Of a DNA stretch of 64,000 bases, positions 24,644-33,406 are shown in pieces. The notes below the pieces were generated by a model. The model searched no databases. It was not told where the DNA came from and saw only the letters and a list, made by a program, of their open reading frames with translations. The translations under genes and the position numbers were made by a program. Location: positions 4,092,001 through 4,156,000 of the forward strand of contig CAWBUD010000002.1 of NCBI GenBank assembly GCA_963791945.1, given 5' to 3'. The DNA comes from PALSA-1003 sp963791945. GTDB lineage: Bacteria > Pseudomonadota > Gammaproteobacteria > Burkholderiales > Casimicrobiaceae. The number at the start of each line of letters is the position of its first letter. Within the stretch, counting starts at the first letter, position 1.

Positions 24644-25540
24644 TTGACGACCGCCCGAGCCCGCTCGCGAACCCTGCGTCAGCAGGAGCGCCGTTTTGCG
24701 CTGGCGCTGCTCGCGCCGGCGGTGGTCATCCTGGTGCTGACGACAACGGCGCCGCTCGTCTATCTGCTGTGGACGAGCTTGAATCGCATCGACCTGTCGA
24801 TGCCCTGGCTGTCGGGCTTTGCCGGCCTGGACAATTTCGTCCGCATGACCGGCGACCCGCGCTTCTGGAGCTCGCTCGGGCTGACGTTGATCTATACGCT
24901 CTCCACGGTCGTCCTCCAGGTCGCCGTCGGTCTCACGCTCGCCCTTCTCGTGCTGCAGATTCCGCGCGGTCAGGGCGCGTTGCGGGTGGTAGCGATCCTC
25001 CCGATCGTGCTCGCGCCGGTCGTCGTGGGCCTCTTCTGGCGCACATTCGTGCTGTCGCCGGATTTCGGGCTGGTCGATATCGTCACCCGCGCGCTGGGTC
25101 TGGGCAGCCACAACTGGCTGGGCGACCCGAAGCTCGCGCTGCTCTCGGTGATCGCGATCCACACATGGCAGTGGACGCCGTTCTCCTTCCTGGTGATCCT
25201 GGCGAGCCTTGCCTCGATCCCGCCCGATATCGTCGAGGCGGCGCGCATCGACCGCGCGAACGCCTGGCAGCGCTTCGTGCGCATCACGCTGCCGCTGATC
25301 CGTCCGGCGATCGTCATCGTGGTGATCATGCGCACGATGGTGGCGCTTTCGGCATTCGCGGCGATCTTCGCCGCCACCGGAGGCGGCCCCGGCACCGCGA
25401 CGGAGATTCTCAATCTGTACGCCTATCGAACGTCGTTCAGCGAGCTGAATCTCGGCTACGGAGCGGCGCTCGCCGTGGTGCTCCTCGCGATCACGCTCGC
25501 GATTTCCTTCGCGATGTTCCGGCTGCGGAGGGCGCGATGA
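24644..25540 (+). CDS. Sugar ABC transporter permease (MalF-type)
   Basis: A 298-residue inner-membrane permease with six predicted helices. The EAA loop reads IPPDIVEAARIDRANAWQRFVRITLPLIRPAI. Helix 1 is FALALLAPAVVILVLTTTAPLVYLLW. The only in-frame start ahead of helix 1 is a TTG at 24644. An ATG at 24612 opens an 11-codon frame (MRATARAAPEP) whose TGA overlaps this TTG. Either the mini-frame couples translation, or a one-base error has split a longer N-terminus. The stop overlaps the next permease start (ATGA). Confidence 0.9.
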   Translation: MTTARARSRTLRQQERRFALALLAPAVVILVLTTTAPLVYLLWTSLNRIDLSMPWLSGFAGLDNFVRMTGDPRFWSSLGLTLIYTLSTVVLQVAVGLTLALLVLQIPRGQGALRVVAILPIVLAPVVVGLFWRTFVLSPDFGLVDIVTRALGLGSHNWLGDPKLALLSVIAIHTWQWTPFSFLVILASLASIPPDIVEAARIDRANAWQRFVRITLPLIRPAIVIVVIMRTMVALSAFAAIFAATGGGPGTATEILNLYAYRTSFSELNLGYGAALAVVLLAITLAISFAMFRLRRAR

Positions 25541-26367
25541 AGCTTCGCCGCGCGGGCATGCTCGCGCTGGCGCTGGTCGTGCTCGCGGGCTGGGCGTTTC
25601 CGGTGCTGTGGGCGCTGCTCACGTCGTTCAAGACCGAGCGCGACGTGCTCGCCTACCCTCCGAAGCTGATCTTCACGCCGACGCTGGCGAACTATGCGGA
25701 CGTGCTCTTCGGCCCTTCGACGCTGCTGCCCAACCTCTGGTCGAGCTTCGTGGTCGCCAGCCTGGCAACGATGCTGACCATGCTGATCGCGGTGCCCGCG
25801 GCGTACGCCCTCGCCCGCCTCGAGTTCCCGGCGAAGCGCGGGACCGGCTTCTACGTTCTAGCCACCCAGATGCTCCCGCCGGTGGGCCTGATCATCCCCT
25901 ACTATCTCGTCCTGCAGAGGCTCTCCGCGCTCGATACCTACTCGGGCCTTGTCGTCATCTACCTTACGTTCTCGCTTCCCTTCGCCATCTGGCTCATGGT
26001 CTCCTATTTCGAGGATATTCCCCGCGAAATGGAGGAGGCGGCGCTGCTTGACCGCGCCGGACGCGTACGCTCGCTGTGGTACGTGATCCTCCCGCAGGCG
26101 CGGGGCGGCATCGCGGTGACGACGATATTCGTCTTCCTCAACGCCTGGAACGAGTTCCTGTTCGCCGTCGTTCTCGGCGGGAATCGCGTGCGTACCGTGA
26201 CCGTCGCGATGTTCAACTTCATCTCGGTCGAGCAGACCTTGTGGGCCAAGCTCGCTGCCGGCGCGGTGCTCGCGATGGCTCCGGTCGTCGTTCTCGGCCT
26301 GATCGCGCAGCGGCACATCGTGAAGGGGCTCACGGTCGGCGCGGTCAAGGGCGGCGGACGGAGATGA
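25537..26367 (+). CDS. Sugar ABC transporter permease (MalG-type)
   Basis: A 276-residue second permease. The first helix is MLALALVVLAGWAFPVLWALLTSFKT. The EAA loop reads IPREMEEAALLDRAGRVRSLWYVILPQARGGI, and the terminal region is FVFLNAWNEFLFAVVL, the usual MalG/UgpE signature. It overlaps both neighbours by four bases (ATGA at each end), so the three transporter genes are translationally coupled. Confidence 0.92.
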   Translation: MKLRRAGMLALALVVLAGWAFPVLWALLTSFKTERDVLAYPPKLIFTPTLANYADVLFGPSTLLPNLWSSFVVASLATMLTMLIAVPAAYALARLEFPAKRGTGFYVLATQMLPPVGLIIPYYLVLQRLSALDTYSGLVVIYLTFSLPFAIWLMVSYFEDIPREMEEAALLDRAGRVRSLWYVILPQARGGIAVTTIFVFLNAWNEFLFAVVLGGNRVRTVTVAMFNFISVEQTLWAKLAAGAVLAMAPVVVLGLIAQRHIVKGLTVGAVKGGGRR

Positions 26368-27416
26368 CCGAATCCGGCAGCGTTGCGCTGGAAGGAATCG
26401 TCAAGCGGCATGGCGCCGTCACGGTGCTGCACGGCATCGATCTCGCGATCGCTCCCGGAGAGTTCTTCGCGCTGCTCGGTCCTTCCGGGTCGGGAAAGAC
26501 CACCACGCTTCGCATCCTCGCGGGGCTCGAATCGCATGACGCGGGTCGGGTGACGATGGACGGATTCGATGTAACGCAGCGCGGGCCGGGCGATCGCGAC
26601 GTCGCGATGGTATTCCAGAGCTACGCTCTCTATCCGCACATGAGCGTGTACGACAACATTGCATTTCCGTTGCGCATGGTCGGTACGCCGCGAGCGGAGA
26701 TCGACGCCGCGGTACGCGACGCTGCCACGCGCGTGCGCATCGATCACCTGCTCGACCGCCGGCCCGGCCAGCTCTCGGGCGGCCAGCAGCAGCGCTGTGC
26801 GCTCGCGCGGGCCATCGTCCGAAAGCCGCGGCTGTTCCTGCTCGACGAGCCGCTTTCAAACCTAGACGCGAAGCTGCGCGTGGAAACCCGCGTCGAGCTG
26901 CGCAAGCTGCAGCGTTCGCTCGGCGTCACGACGGTGTACGTCACGCACGATCAGGAAGAAGCGATGACCATGGCCGACCGCATCGCCGTATTCCTCGACG
27001 GCCGCATCGCGCAGGTCGGCACGCCGCACGAAATCTTCGAGCGCCCGGCTTCGACGTCGGTTGCCGCTTTCATCGGCAGCCCGCCGATGAATCTCCTGCC
27101 CGGAGAAGTGCACCGGGGCAAGCTATCCGTCGCGGGGACGCAACTCGACGTCGCACGGGATCCCGGGGCGGACGGACCGGTCACCGTCGGCATGCGTCCC
27201 GGCGCGCTGTCGATCGCCGAGCGCGGCATCCCGGGCCAGGTCTATCTCGTCGAGGATCTCGGAGAAACGAGCATCGTCGATGTGCAGGTCGAAGGCCATC
27301 TCGTCAAAATCCGGACGTCGCATCATCCCGAGGTTCGTGAGTCCGAGACCGTGCATCTGACCTGCCCGGGGTCCGCGGTTCACGTCTTCGATCGGGATTC
27401 GGGTTTACGGCGCTAG
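26364..27416 (+). CDS. Sugar ABC transporter ATP-binding protein (MalK/UgpC-type)
   Basis: A 350-residue ATPase. Walker A is LLGPSGSGKTTTLRIL, the Q-loop is MVFQSYALYPHMSVYDNIAFPL, the signature is QLSGGQQQRCALARAI, Walker B is PRLFLLDEPLSNLDAKLR, and the switch is VYVTHDQEEAM. From about residue 235 there is a C-terminal TOBE/OB regulatory domain of the MalK type (VGMRPGALSI). It powers import of the substrate bound by the protein encoded at 23184. It starts inside the permease stop and overlaps the convergent neighbour by four bases. Confidence 0.94.
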   Translation: MTESGSVALEGIVKRHGAVTVLHGIDLAIAPGEFFALLGPSGSGKTTTLRILAGLESHDAGRVTMDGFDVTQRGPGDRDVAMVFQSYALYPHMSVYDNIAFPLRMVGTPRAEIDAAVRDAATRVRIDHLLDRRPGQLSGGQQQRCALARAIVRKPRLFLLDEPLSNLDAKLRVETRVELRKLQRSLGVTTVYVTHDQEEAMTMADRIAVFLDGRIAQVGTPHEIFERPASTSVAAFIGSPPMNLLPGEVHRGKLSVAGTQLDVARDPGADGPVTVGMRPGALSIAERGIPGQVYLVEDLGETSIVDVQVEGHLVKIRTSHHPEVRESETVHLTCPGSAVHVFDRDSGLRR

Positions 27417-28936
27417 CGCGTCGTCTGCCGGAGCCCTTCGGGGATGATCCAGCGCTCGCCGGCGCGGAATAACGCTTCGATCGCGAGCGCCAGCGCCGCG
27501 GCGGGAATCGCCCCGGCGAGGAGCATCGCGTGGTCGTTCAAAGCGAGCCCGGTGACGATCCGCTCGCCGTAGCCGCCCGCGCCGATGAACGCCGCGATGG
27601 TCGCGGTGCCGACGTTGATGACGGCGGACGTCTTGATCCCGGCCAGGATCGTCGGTGCGGCAAGGGGCAGCTCGATCTTCGCGAGTATCGTGCCCGCGGT
27701 CATGCCAAGCGACTGCGCTGCCTCGTGCATGCCGCGGGTGACCTGCGTGAGCGCGGCATGCGTATTGCGCACGATCGGCAGCAAGGCATAGAGGGCGAGC
27801 GCGATGAACGCCGGCACCGGGCCTATGCGGCCGGTCAAAGGAATGAGCATGGCGAGCAACGCCAGTGCCGGGATGGTTTGCACCACACCGGTCGCGCCGA
27901 GAACTACGCCTTGGGTCGACGGCTGTTTGGCGGCAAGGATGCCGAGCGGCACGCCGATGACGATGCTCGCCGTGAGCGAAAGGAACACGAGGCCCAGATG
28001 CTCGATCGTGAGCCGGCCGAAGTCGGCTCCGAAAAGCCTGCTCCAGAGCCCGCCGGGAGCTGCGGGCTTGGCACGTGCCTCGCCGGCGCGCCGCGCGACA
28101 AAGTCCGCAGCGATGGCGGCGAACTGCCGGCCATCCAGCTCCGCAGCGGCGTTCATCCTGCGCATCGACCCATCGTCGATCGAGCCTTCGAGCCTCTCGA
28201 GCGCCGCCCAGGTTCTCGGCAGTCGCTGCGGAAGATCGGCGCGGTAGAGGAGGACCGCGTCGTAGCGTGGAAAGTACCGGCGATCGTCGTCGAGGACGAC
28301 GAGCCCGTACTTGTCGATCTTGGCGTCGGTCGAGTAGATGTCGATCGCATCGACCTGACCCTGCGCAATCGCCTCGTAGGCGAGACCGTGATCGAGACCG
28401 CGCGGAGTGTCGAAGGGCAGGTCATAGGTTCGCTTCAATCCCGGCCAGCCATCGGCGCGGCCGATGAACTCCTGCGAAAGTCCCAGTCTCAGCTCGGGAT
28501 GCGCTCTGAGATCGGAGAGCCGTGCGATTCCCTTGGCGCGCGCATCATCGCCTCGCAGCGCGATTGCGTAGGTGTTGTTGAATCCCAGCGGCGCGCCGAC
28601 CGCGAGTCCCATCGAGGCGAGCCTCGAGTTGAGCTCGGGAAGCGCCGGCACCGTATCGAGCTTGAGGATTTCCTTGGCGATGGTTCCGGTGTATTCGGGA
28701 TAGATGTCGATCGCACCGCTCGTCAGCGCGTTGAGCACGATGGCGGTGTTGCCGAGCCCCTGCTGGTGCACGGCAGTCGCTTCCCCCGCCGAGGCCGCCG
28801 TCTGCTTGATGATCTCGCCGAGGATGTACGACTCGGTAAAGCGCTTCGAGCCGACGTGAAGCTCCGGCGTCGCCGCCGTGGCCGCGGCGCAGAGCGCGGC
28901 CATCGCGACCGACGCCGACCGAGCGATTCTTGTCAT
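27413..28936 (-). CDS. Fused binding protein/permease of a quaternary-amine-type ABC transporter
   Basis: A 507-residue fusion. After a signal peptide, residues 25-280 form an OpuAC/OsmF-type binding domain (ELHVGSKRFTESYILGEIIKQ, GLGNTAIVLNALTSGAIDIYPEYTGT, QGQVDAIDIYSTDAKI). Residues 300-500 form a ProW/OpuCB-type permease (IVIGVPLGILAAKQP, GVVQTIPALALLAML, EAAQSLGMTAGTILAKIELPLAAPTILAGIKTSAVINVGTATIAAFIGAGGYG). Known relatives import glycine betaine, choline or ergothioneine. No cognate ATPase gene is adjacent in the window. The ATG at 28936 is preferred because GGAGAG is about 9 bases away; one at 28942 is too close. Confidence 0.9.
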   Translation of the reverse strand: MTRIARSASVAMAALCAAATAATPELHVGSKRFTESYILGEIIKQTAASAGEATAVHQQGLGNTAIVLNALTSGAIDIYPEYTGTIAKEILKLDTVPALPELNSRLASMGLAVGAPLGFNNTYAIALRGDDARAKGIARLSDLRAHPELRLGLSQEFIGRADGWPGLKRTYDLPFDTPRGLDHGLAYEAIAQGQVDAIDIYSTDAKIDKYGLVVLDDDRRYFPRYDAVLLYRADLPQRLPRTWAALERLEGSIDDGSMRRMNAAAELDGRQFAAIAADFVARRAGEARAKPAAPGGLWSRLFGADFGRLTIEHLGLVFLSLTASIVIGVPLGILAAKQPSTQGVVLGATGVVQTIPALALLAMLIPLTGRIGPVPAFIALALYALLPIVRNTHAALTQVTRGMHEAAQSLGMTAGTILAKIELPLAAPTILAGIKTSAVINVGTATIAAFIGAGGYGERIVTGLALNDHAMLLAGAIPAAALALAIEALFRAGERWIIPEGLRQTTR

Positions 28937-29008
28937 GAGCATTCTCTCCGCGGCCGGCCCCGAGGTGAATGTACACTACGGCGGCTCGGCCCGGAGCACC
29001 CTCCACGC

Positions 29009-31048
29009 ATGGCAGCCTATCCCCGACTTCTCGCGCCGCTCGACCTCGGCTTCACGACGCTCGCCAACCGCGTGCTCATGGGCTCGATGCATACGGGACT
29101 CGAGGAAGCGCCGAACGGCTTCGAGAAGCTCGCGGCGTTCTACGCGGCGAGAGCTCGCGGCGGCGCGGGTCTCATCGTCACCGGCGGCATCGCGCCGAAC
29201 TTCGTCGGACGCCTCGAGCCCCGAGCCTCGCAACTCTCGTCGTCATCGCATGTGGCGAGGCATCGGCTCGTTACCGAAGCCGTGCACGCCGCGGGCGGCA
29301 GGATCGCGTTGCAGATCCTGCACGCGGGCCGCTACGCCTATCATCCGCTGTCGGTCGCCCCGTCCGCGATCAAATCGCCCATCACGCCGTTTCGGCCGCG
29401 CGCGCTCACCCGCTGGGGCATCCGCAGGACCATCGCGGCCTTCGTTCGCTGCGCGAGGCTCGCGCAGGCCGCGGGCTACGACGGCGTGGAGATCATGGGC
29501 TCGGAGGGTTATCTCATCAACCAGTTCGTCGCCCCGCAGACCAATCATCGCGACGACGAATGGGGCGGTTCGTTCGAGAATCGCACGCGACTGCCGATCG
29601 AGATCGTGCGGCGGACGCGCGAGGCGGTGGGAGAGCGCTTCATCATCATCTATCGGCTGTCGATGCTCGACCTGGTCGAAGGCGGCAGCACGTGGGACGA
29701 GGTCGTTTCGCTCGCCAAGGCGGTCGAGGCGGCCGGCACGACGATCCTCAACACCGGCATCGGCTGGCATGAGGCCCGGATTCCGACCATCGCCACGATG
29801 GTGCCGCGCGCGGCGTTCGCGTGGGTGACGCGGCGGCTCAAGGGCGAAGTGGCGATTCCTCTCATCGCGACCAACCGCATCAACGATCCGGCGACCGCGG
29901 AGGCTCTGCTCGCCGGCGGCGACGCCGACATGGTGTCGATGGCGAGACCGTTTCTCGCCGATCCGGACTTCGTGCGCAAGGCCGCGACCGGCCGCGCCGA
30001 CGAGATCAATACCTGCATCGGCTGCAACCAGGCGTGCCTTGACCGGATCTTCGCGCGCAAGACCGCGACCTGCCTGGTGAACCCTTACGCGTGTCGCGAG
30101 ACCGAGCTGAGGCTGCTGCCCGCGGCAACGCCTAAAAGAGTCGCAGTCGTCGGCGCGGGGCCCGCCGGCATGGCCTGCGCGGCGACGGCCGCCGAGCGCG
30201 GGCACGCCGTGACGCTCTTCGAATCGGCGCGCGAAATCGGCGGGCAGTTCAATCTGGCGCGCCGCATTCCCGGCAAGGAAGAGTTTGCCGAGACACTGCG
30301 CTATTTTCGCGCCCGGCTCGCGAAGCTTGGCGTCGAGGTGCGGCTGAATCACACGGCGCGCGTCGAAGACCTGCGGCGATTCGACGAGGTGGTTCTCGCC
30401 TCCGGCATCGTCCCGCGCCGACCTGCGATCCCGGGTCTGGACCATCCCAAGGTCTCCAGCTACGTGGAGATCGTGGAGGGACGACGGAGCGCGGGCGCGC
30501 GCGTCGCGCTGATCGGCGCCGGCGGCATCGGTTTCGACGTGGCTGAGCTCCTTACGAGCGGTGGATCGGATGGGCATTCGAGCGAAGCGCGTGCGGCCGA
30601 TCCTGCGATCGCCGCGTTTCGCGACGAATGGGGCATCGACGAGGCGTATGTCCGCCGCGGCGGACTGAAGCCTGCCGCGGGCCATCCGTCCGCGCGCGAG
30701 GTGTGGATCCTGCAGCGCAAGACGACCAAGGTCGGTGACGGCCTGGCCAAGACGACGGGCTGGATTCGCAGGACGCTGCTACGCCGCCGGGGTGTCAGGA
30801 TGCTCGCCGGTGTCGACTACGTGAAGATCGACGATCGGGGATTGCACGTCCTGATCGATGGCGCGCCGCGCGTGCTCGAAGTCGATACCATCGTGATCTG
30901 CGCCGGTCAGGAACCGCGCCGCGACCTTGTTCAGCCGCTCGGGGCGGCGGGCATCGAGGCGAAGCTGATCGGCGGCGCGGACCTCGCGGTGGAGCTCGAC
31001 GCCGAGCGCGCGATCGATCAGGGGACGCGGCTGGCGCTCACGCTTTGA
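29009..31048 (+). CDS. fadH: 2,4-dienoyl-CoA reductase (NADPH), FMN/FAD/4Fe-4S
   Basis: A 679-residue old-yellow-enzyme fusion of FadH size. Residues 1-330 are the FMN barrel (LANRVLMGSMHTGLEE, RIALQILHAGRYAY, GYDGVEIMGSEGYLINQFVAPQTNHRDDEWGGSFENR). The 4Fe-4S site uses Cys336, 339, 343 and 355 (CIGCNQAC...TCLVNP). An FAD domain follows (RVAVVGAGPAGMACAATAAERGH), then an NAD(P) domain (VALIGAGGIGFDVAELL). The enzyme reduces 2,4-dienoyl-CoA in beta-oxidation of unsaturated fatty acids. Related trimethylamine-type dehydrogenases share the layout, so the substrate is inferred. It is divergent from the amine transporter, 72 bases away. Confidence 0.9.
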   Translation: MAAYPRLLAPLDLGFTTLANRVLMGSMHTGLEEAPNGFEKLAAFYAARARGGAGLIVTGGIAPNFVGRLEPRASQLSSSSHVARHRLVTEAVHAAGGRIALQILHAGRYAYHPLSVAPSAIKSPITPFRPRALTRWGIRRTIAAFVRCARLAQAAGYDGVEIMGSEGYLINQFVAPQTNHRDDEWGGSFENRTRLPIEIVRRTREAVGERFIIIYRLSMLDLVEGGSTWDEVVSLAKAVEAAGTTILNTGIGWHEARIPTIATMVPRAAFAWVTRRLKGEVAIPLIATNRINDPATAEALLAGGDADMVSMARPFLADPDFVRKAATGRADEINTCIGCNQACLDRIFARKTATCLVNPYACRETELRLLPAATPKRVAVVGAGPAGMACAATAAERGHAVTLFESAREIGGQFNLARRIPGKEEFAETLRYFRARLAKLGVEVRLNHTARVEDLRRFDEVVLASGIVPRRPAIPGLDHPKVSSYVEIVEGRRSAGARVALIGAGGIGFDVAELLTSGGSDGHSSEARAADPAIAAFRDEWGIDEAYVRRGGLKPAAGHPSAREVWILQRKTTKVGDGLAKTTGWIRRTLLRRRGVRMLAGVDYVKIDDRGLHVLIDGAPRVLEVDTIVICAGQEPRRDLVQPLGAAGIEAKLIGGADLAVELDAERAIDQGTRLALTL

Positions 31049-31081
31049 GCCGGCAGAAGCGGAAAGCCTCCGCGCGATTCC

Positions 31082-31237
31082 TCAAGGCACACCTGGCGGC
31101 TGAGAGACATACGTCGCGACCAGATTGAATCCGTCGAGCTCCGCGAGCGCGCGCTCGCCTTCGATCGTCGCGTAGCAGATAAGAGCCAGCGACAGGACGA
31201 TCCAGAGCACGGCCACGATCGCGTGGCACCGTGGCAA
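31082..31237 (-). CDS. Possible small single-span membrane protein
   Basis: A 51-codon frame starting at TTG, directly downstream of the amidase gene on the same strand. It encodes one clear transmembrane segment (AIVAVLWIVLSLALICYATI) and a short polar tail (EGERALAELDGFNLVATY...PPGVP). No good ribosome site is visible, so translation would need coupling to the amidase. Composition and layout look coding, but the evidence is thin and no family is recognised. Confidence 0.35.
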   Translation of the reverse strand: MPRCHAIVAVLWIVLSLALICYATIEGERALAELDGFNLVATYVSQPPGVP

Positions 31238-31268
31238 TGCGGCGCGATCAGATCACGCACCATGGTGC

Positions 31269-32708
31269 TCATTGCGTTGTGCGCGTCGCACGTTCCCATG
31301 CGGTCAGGTCGGGGCGGCGGCGATGCCAGTCGGTGGCGCTCTGAAAGGCGCGCCCGATGCGAACCAGCGTTGCGTCTGAAAACGGGGCGCCCACGAGCTG
31401 GATCCCAATGGGCAGGCCGACCGAGAAACCAGCAGGGAGCGATACGGCGCAGCCGCCGACGTAATTCACCGCGCGGGTGAACGTGGCCAGCGGCGTCGTG
31501 GTTTCGTCGACTTCGTCGAGCGGGGTCGCGGTGATCGGCAGCGTGGGCGTGAGCAGCGCGTCCCGGTCGCGCATCCATGCCGCGAAAGCCGCCGCGGAGC
31601 GCTCGCGTGCGGCAAGCGTCGCGCGGTAGTCCGCGGGAGCGATGTCCTTTCCGGCCAGCGTGCGCCTGCGTACCCAGGGATCGATCTCCAGCGTCTCGTC
31701 GCCGATGTAGTCGCGATGCAGCGCGTAGGCTTCGGCGGCGATGATGCGCCCGTTCCTGACCATGACACCCTGCAGATCGAACGGTGCGGGTGCCTCGTCG
31801 ATCGTGGCGCCCAGATCCGAGAGCGTCGCTATCGCGGCCTCGCGCGCGGCCAGCACCGCGGTTTCCGCAGGCCACGCGAATTGCTCGATCGGCAGCGCTG
31901 TGATCCGGACGCCGGTCAGGTCGGGCGACGCGGCGAGCGCGCCGGCGAAATCGATCGGTGGCGCGCCCTGCGTCGTCGGATCACGCGGATCCACGCCGGC
32001 GATCGCCGCGAGCAGCAGCGCGGCGTCGTCGATCTGGCGCGTGAGCGGCCCGACCGAATCGAGCGTCTTCGCCAGCGGAAACACGCCCGCGAGGCTCACC
32101 ACGCCGTAGGTCGGCTTGAACCCGGTGAGCCCGCAGAGCGCCGCCGGGATGCGCACCGAGCCGCCCGTGTCGGTGCCGAGCGCCGCCGGGGCGAGGCTTG
32201 CCGCAACGGCGACCGCCGACCCGCTGCTCGATCCTCCGGCGACCCGATGCCTGATCGTGTCCCAGGGATTCCACGGCGCGCCCATCGGCTCGTTGCGGCC
32301 CCAGCCTCCGAAGGCGAACTCGACCAGATGCGTTTTGCCGAGCGGAATCATGCCGGCCTGAAGCAGTCGCTCGACGACCGTCGCTGTTTCCCGAGCGACC
32401 CCGAAGGGTCGCGCCTTCGATCCGGCGGTCGTTATGCGGCCGCGGATGTGCAGGAGATCCTTCAGTGCGATCGGAAGGCCGTGCATCGGGCCGCGCGCGC
32501 GTCCGGCCTGACGCTCGCGATCGGCCTCGCGCGCGGCCGCGAGCGCGCTGTCGCGGTACACATCGACGAATGCGTGCAAGCGCTCGTCGAGAGCGGCGAT
32601 GCGGTTGAGGTAGGCGACCGTGACTTCGCGAGAGGACAAGTTGCCGCGCGCGAGCTCCCGGGCTAGTTCGCTCAGCGACAGGTGGATGGGATCGTCTTCC
32701 ACGGGCAT
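31269..32708 (-). CDS. Amidase (amidase signature family)
   Basis: A 479-residue amidase signature enzyme that hydrolyses amide bonds through a Ser-cisSer-Lys triad. Lys83 lies in LPIALKDLLHI, the Gly/Ser segment AGGSSSGSAVAVAA at residues 157-170 holds the cis-Ser, and the nucleophile Ser184 is in DTGGSVRIPAA. The substrate cannot be read from sequence: amides, ureides or aryl amides are possible, and no GatB or GatC gene is near, so it is not GatA. AGAGG lies about 8 bases before the ATG. It may be cotranscribed with the cupredoxin gene 14 bases upstream. Confidence 0.92.
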   Translation of the reverse strand: MPVEDDPIHLSLSELARELARGNLSSREVTVAYLNRIAALDERLHAFVDVYRDSALAAAREADRERQAGRARGPMHGLPIALKDLLHIRGRITTAGSKARPFGVARETATVVERLLQAGMIPLGKTHLVEFAFGGWGRNEPMGAPWNPWDTIRHRVAGGSSSGSAVAVAASLAPAALGTDTGGSVRIPAALCGLTGFKPTYGVVSLAGVFPLAKTLDSVGPLTRQIDDAALLLAAIAGVDPRDPTTQGAPPIDFAGALAASPDLTGVRITALPIEQFAWPAETAVLAAREAAIATLSDLGATIDEAPAPFDLQGVMVRNGRIIAAEAYALHRDYIGDETLEIDPWVRRRTLAGKDIAPADYRATLAARERSAAAFAAWMRDRDALLTPTLPITATPLDEVDETTTPLATFTRAVNYVGGCAVSLPAGFSVGLPIGIQLVGAPFSDATLVRIGRAFQSATDWHRRRPDLTAWERATRTTQ

Positions 32709-32722
32709 CAGCGCGCCTCTTG

Positions 32723-33406
32723 TCAATAACGGCCGCGGCCGTCGGCCGCCGGAGACCGGCGCACCTTCGCTTCGCGCCTGAGCCTGAGAACCCAATCGAC
32801 GGCTACAGGGCCGGTGCGCGTCGCGTCGACGGTCTTGCGCGTCGCTTGCTCGGAGCCGTCGAGCTGCGGGTGCCACACACGAACCGCATAGGCGCGCGGC
32901 GGCAATTCGGCAATCAGCGCGGTGCCGTCCTTGCCCGTCTTGGCGAAATAGGGCGATTCGGAAACGTAGATGTACCCGATCATCCAGTCGTGGATGTTGC
33001 AGCCGAGGATGACCACGCCCGGCTTGTCGAACACGACGGGCTCTGCCGGAACGCCGGCATACAGCGGCAACTCGAAGCGCTTCGCAGGCGAGAACGAATA
33101 CACCTGATGGCGAATGTTGTCGTGATTGGGAAAGCTTACCGGCGTGCCGACGAGGACCACCGTGACCTTCGGCGTGAACTCCTGGTCGACCTGATCGACG
33201 ATCGCTTCGCGCGGATGCGCCGGCGCGCGTGCCGCTGCGTCGACCGGAACCGCCACTACGACGGCATCCTCGACCGGGCGGCCCTGATCGTCGGTCACCT
33301 TGACCGTGATCTCGCCCGTCTGCGCCCGGGCAGTGCCGAGGACCAGCAGGAGGAAAGCCACGCCAGTGATCCGGCGCACCGATCGAGACCCTTTCAGTAG
33401 CGCCAT
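32723..33406 (-). CDS. Cupredoxin-domain exported protein (methylamine-utilisation-like)
   Basis: A 227-residue protein with signal peptide (VAFLLLVLGTARAQ). A carboxypeptidase-regulatory-like strand region (ITVKVTDDQGRPVEDAVVVAV) is followed by a plastocyanin-like fold with copper ligands: His in FPNHDNIRHQVYSFSP and Cys/His/Met in VVILGCNIHDWMIGYIYV. The C-terminus (ELPPRAYAVRVWHPQL) completes the barrel. Annotators often label such genes methylamine utilisation protein, though no amine dehydrogenase is present here. The ATG lies inside the end of the beta-barrel gene (13-base overlap), so the two are translated together. Confidence 0.88.
   Translation of the reverse strand: MALLKGSRSVRRITGVAFLLLVLGTARAQTGEITVKVTDDQGRPVEDAVVVAVPVDAAARAPAHPREAIVDQVDQEFTPKVTVVLVGTPVSFPNHDNIRHQVYSFSPAKRFELPLYAGVPAEPVVFDKPGVVILGCNIHDWMIGYIYVSESPYFAKTGKDGTALIAELPPRAYAVRVWHPQLDGSEQATRKTVDATRTGPVAVDWVLRLRREAKVRRSPAADGRGRY

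Noticed and set aside
27530..29008. A long plus-strand open frame preceding fadH, as if FadH had a 490-residue N-terminal extension
   Set aside because: The region is the antisense of the betaine-type fusion gene. FadH similarity and normal length begin at the ATG at 29009.
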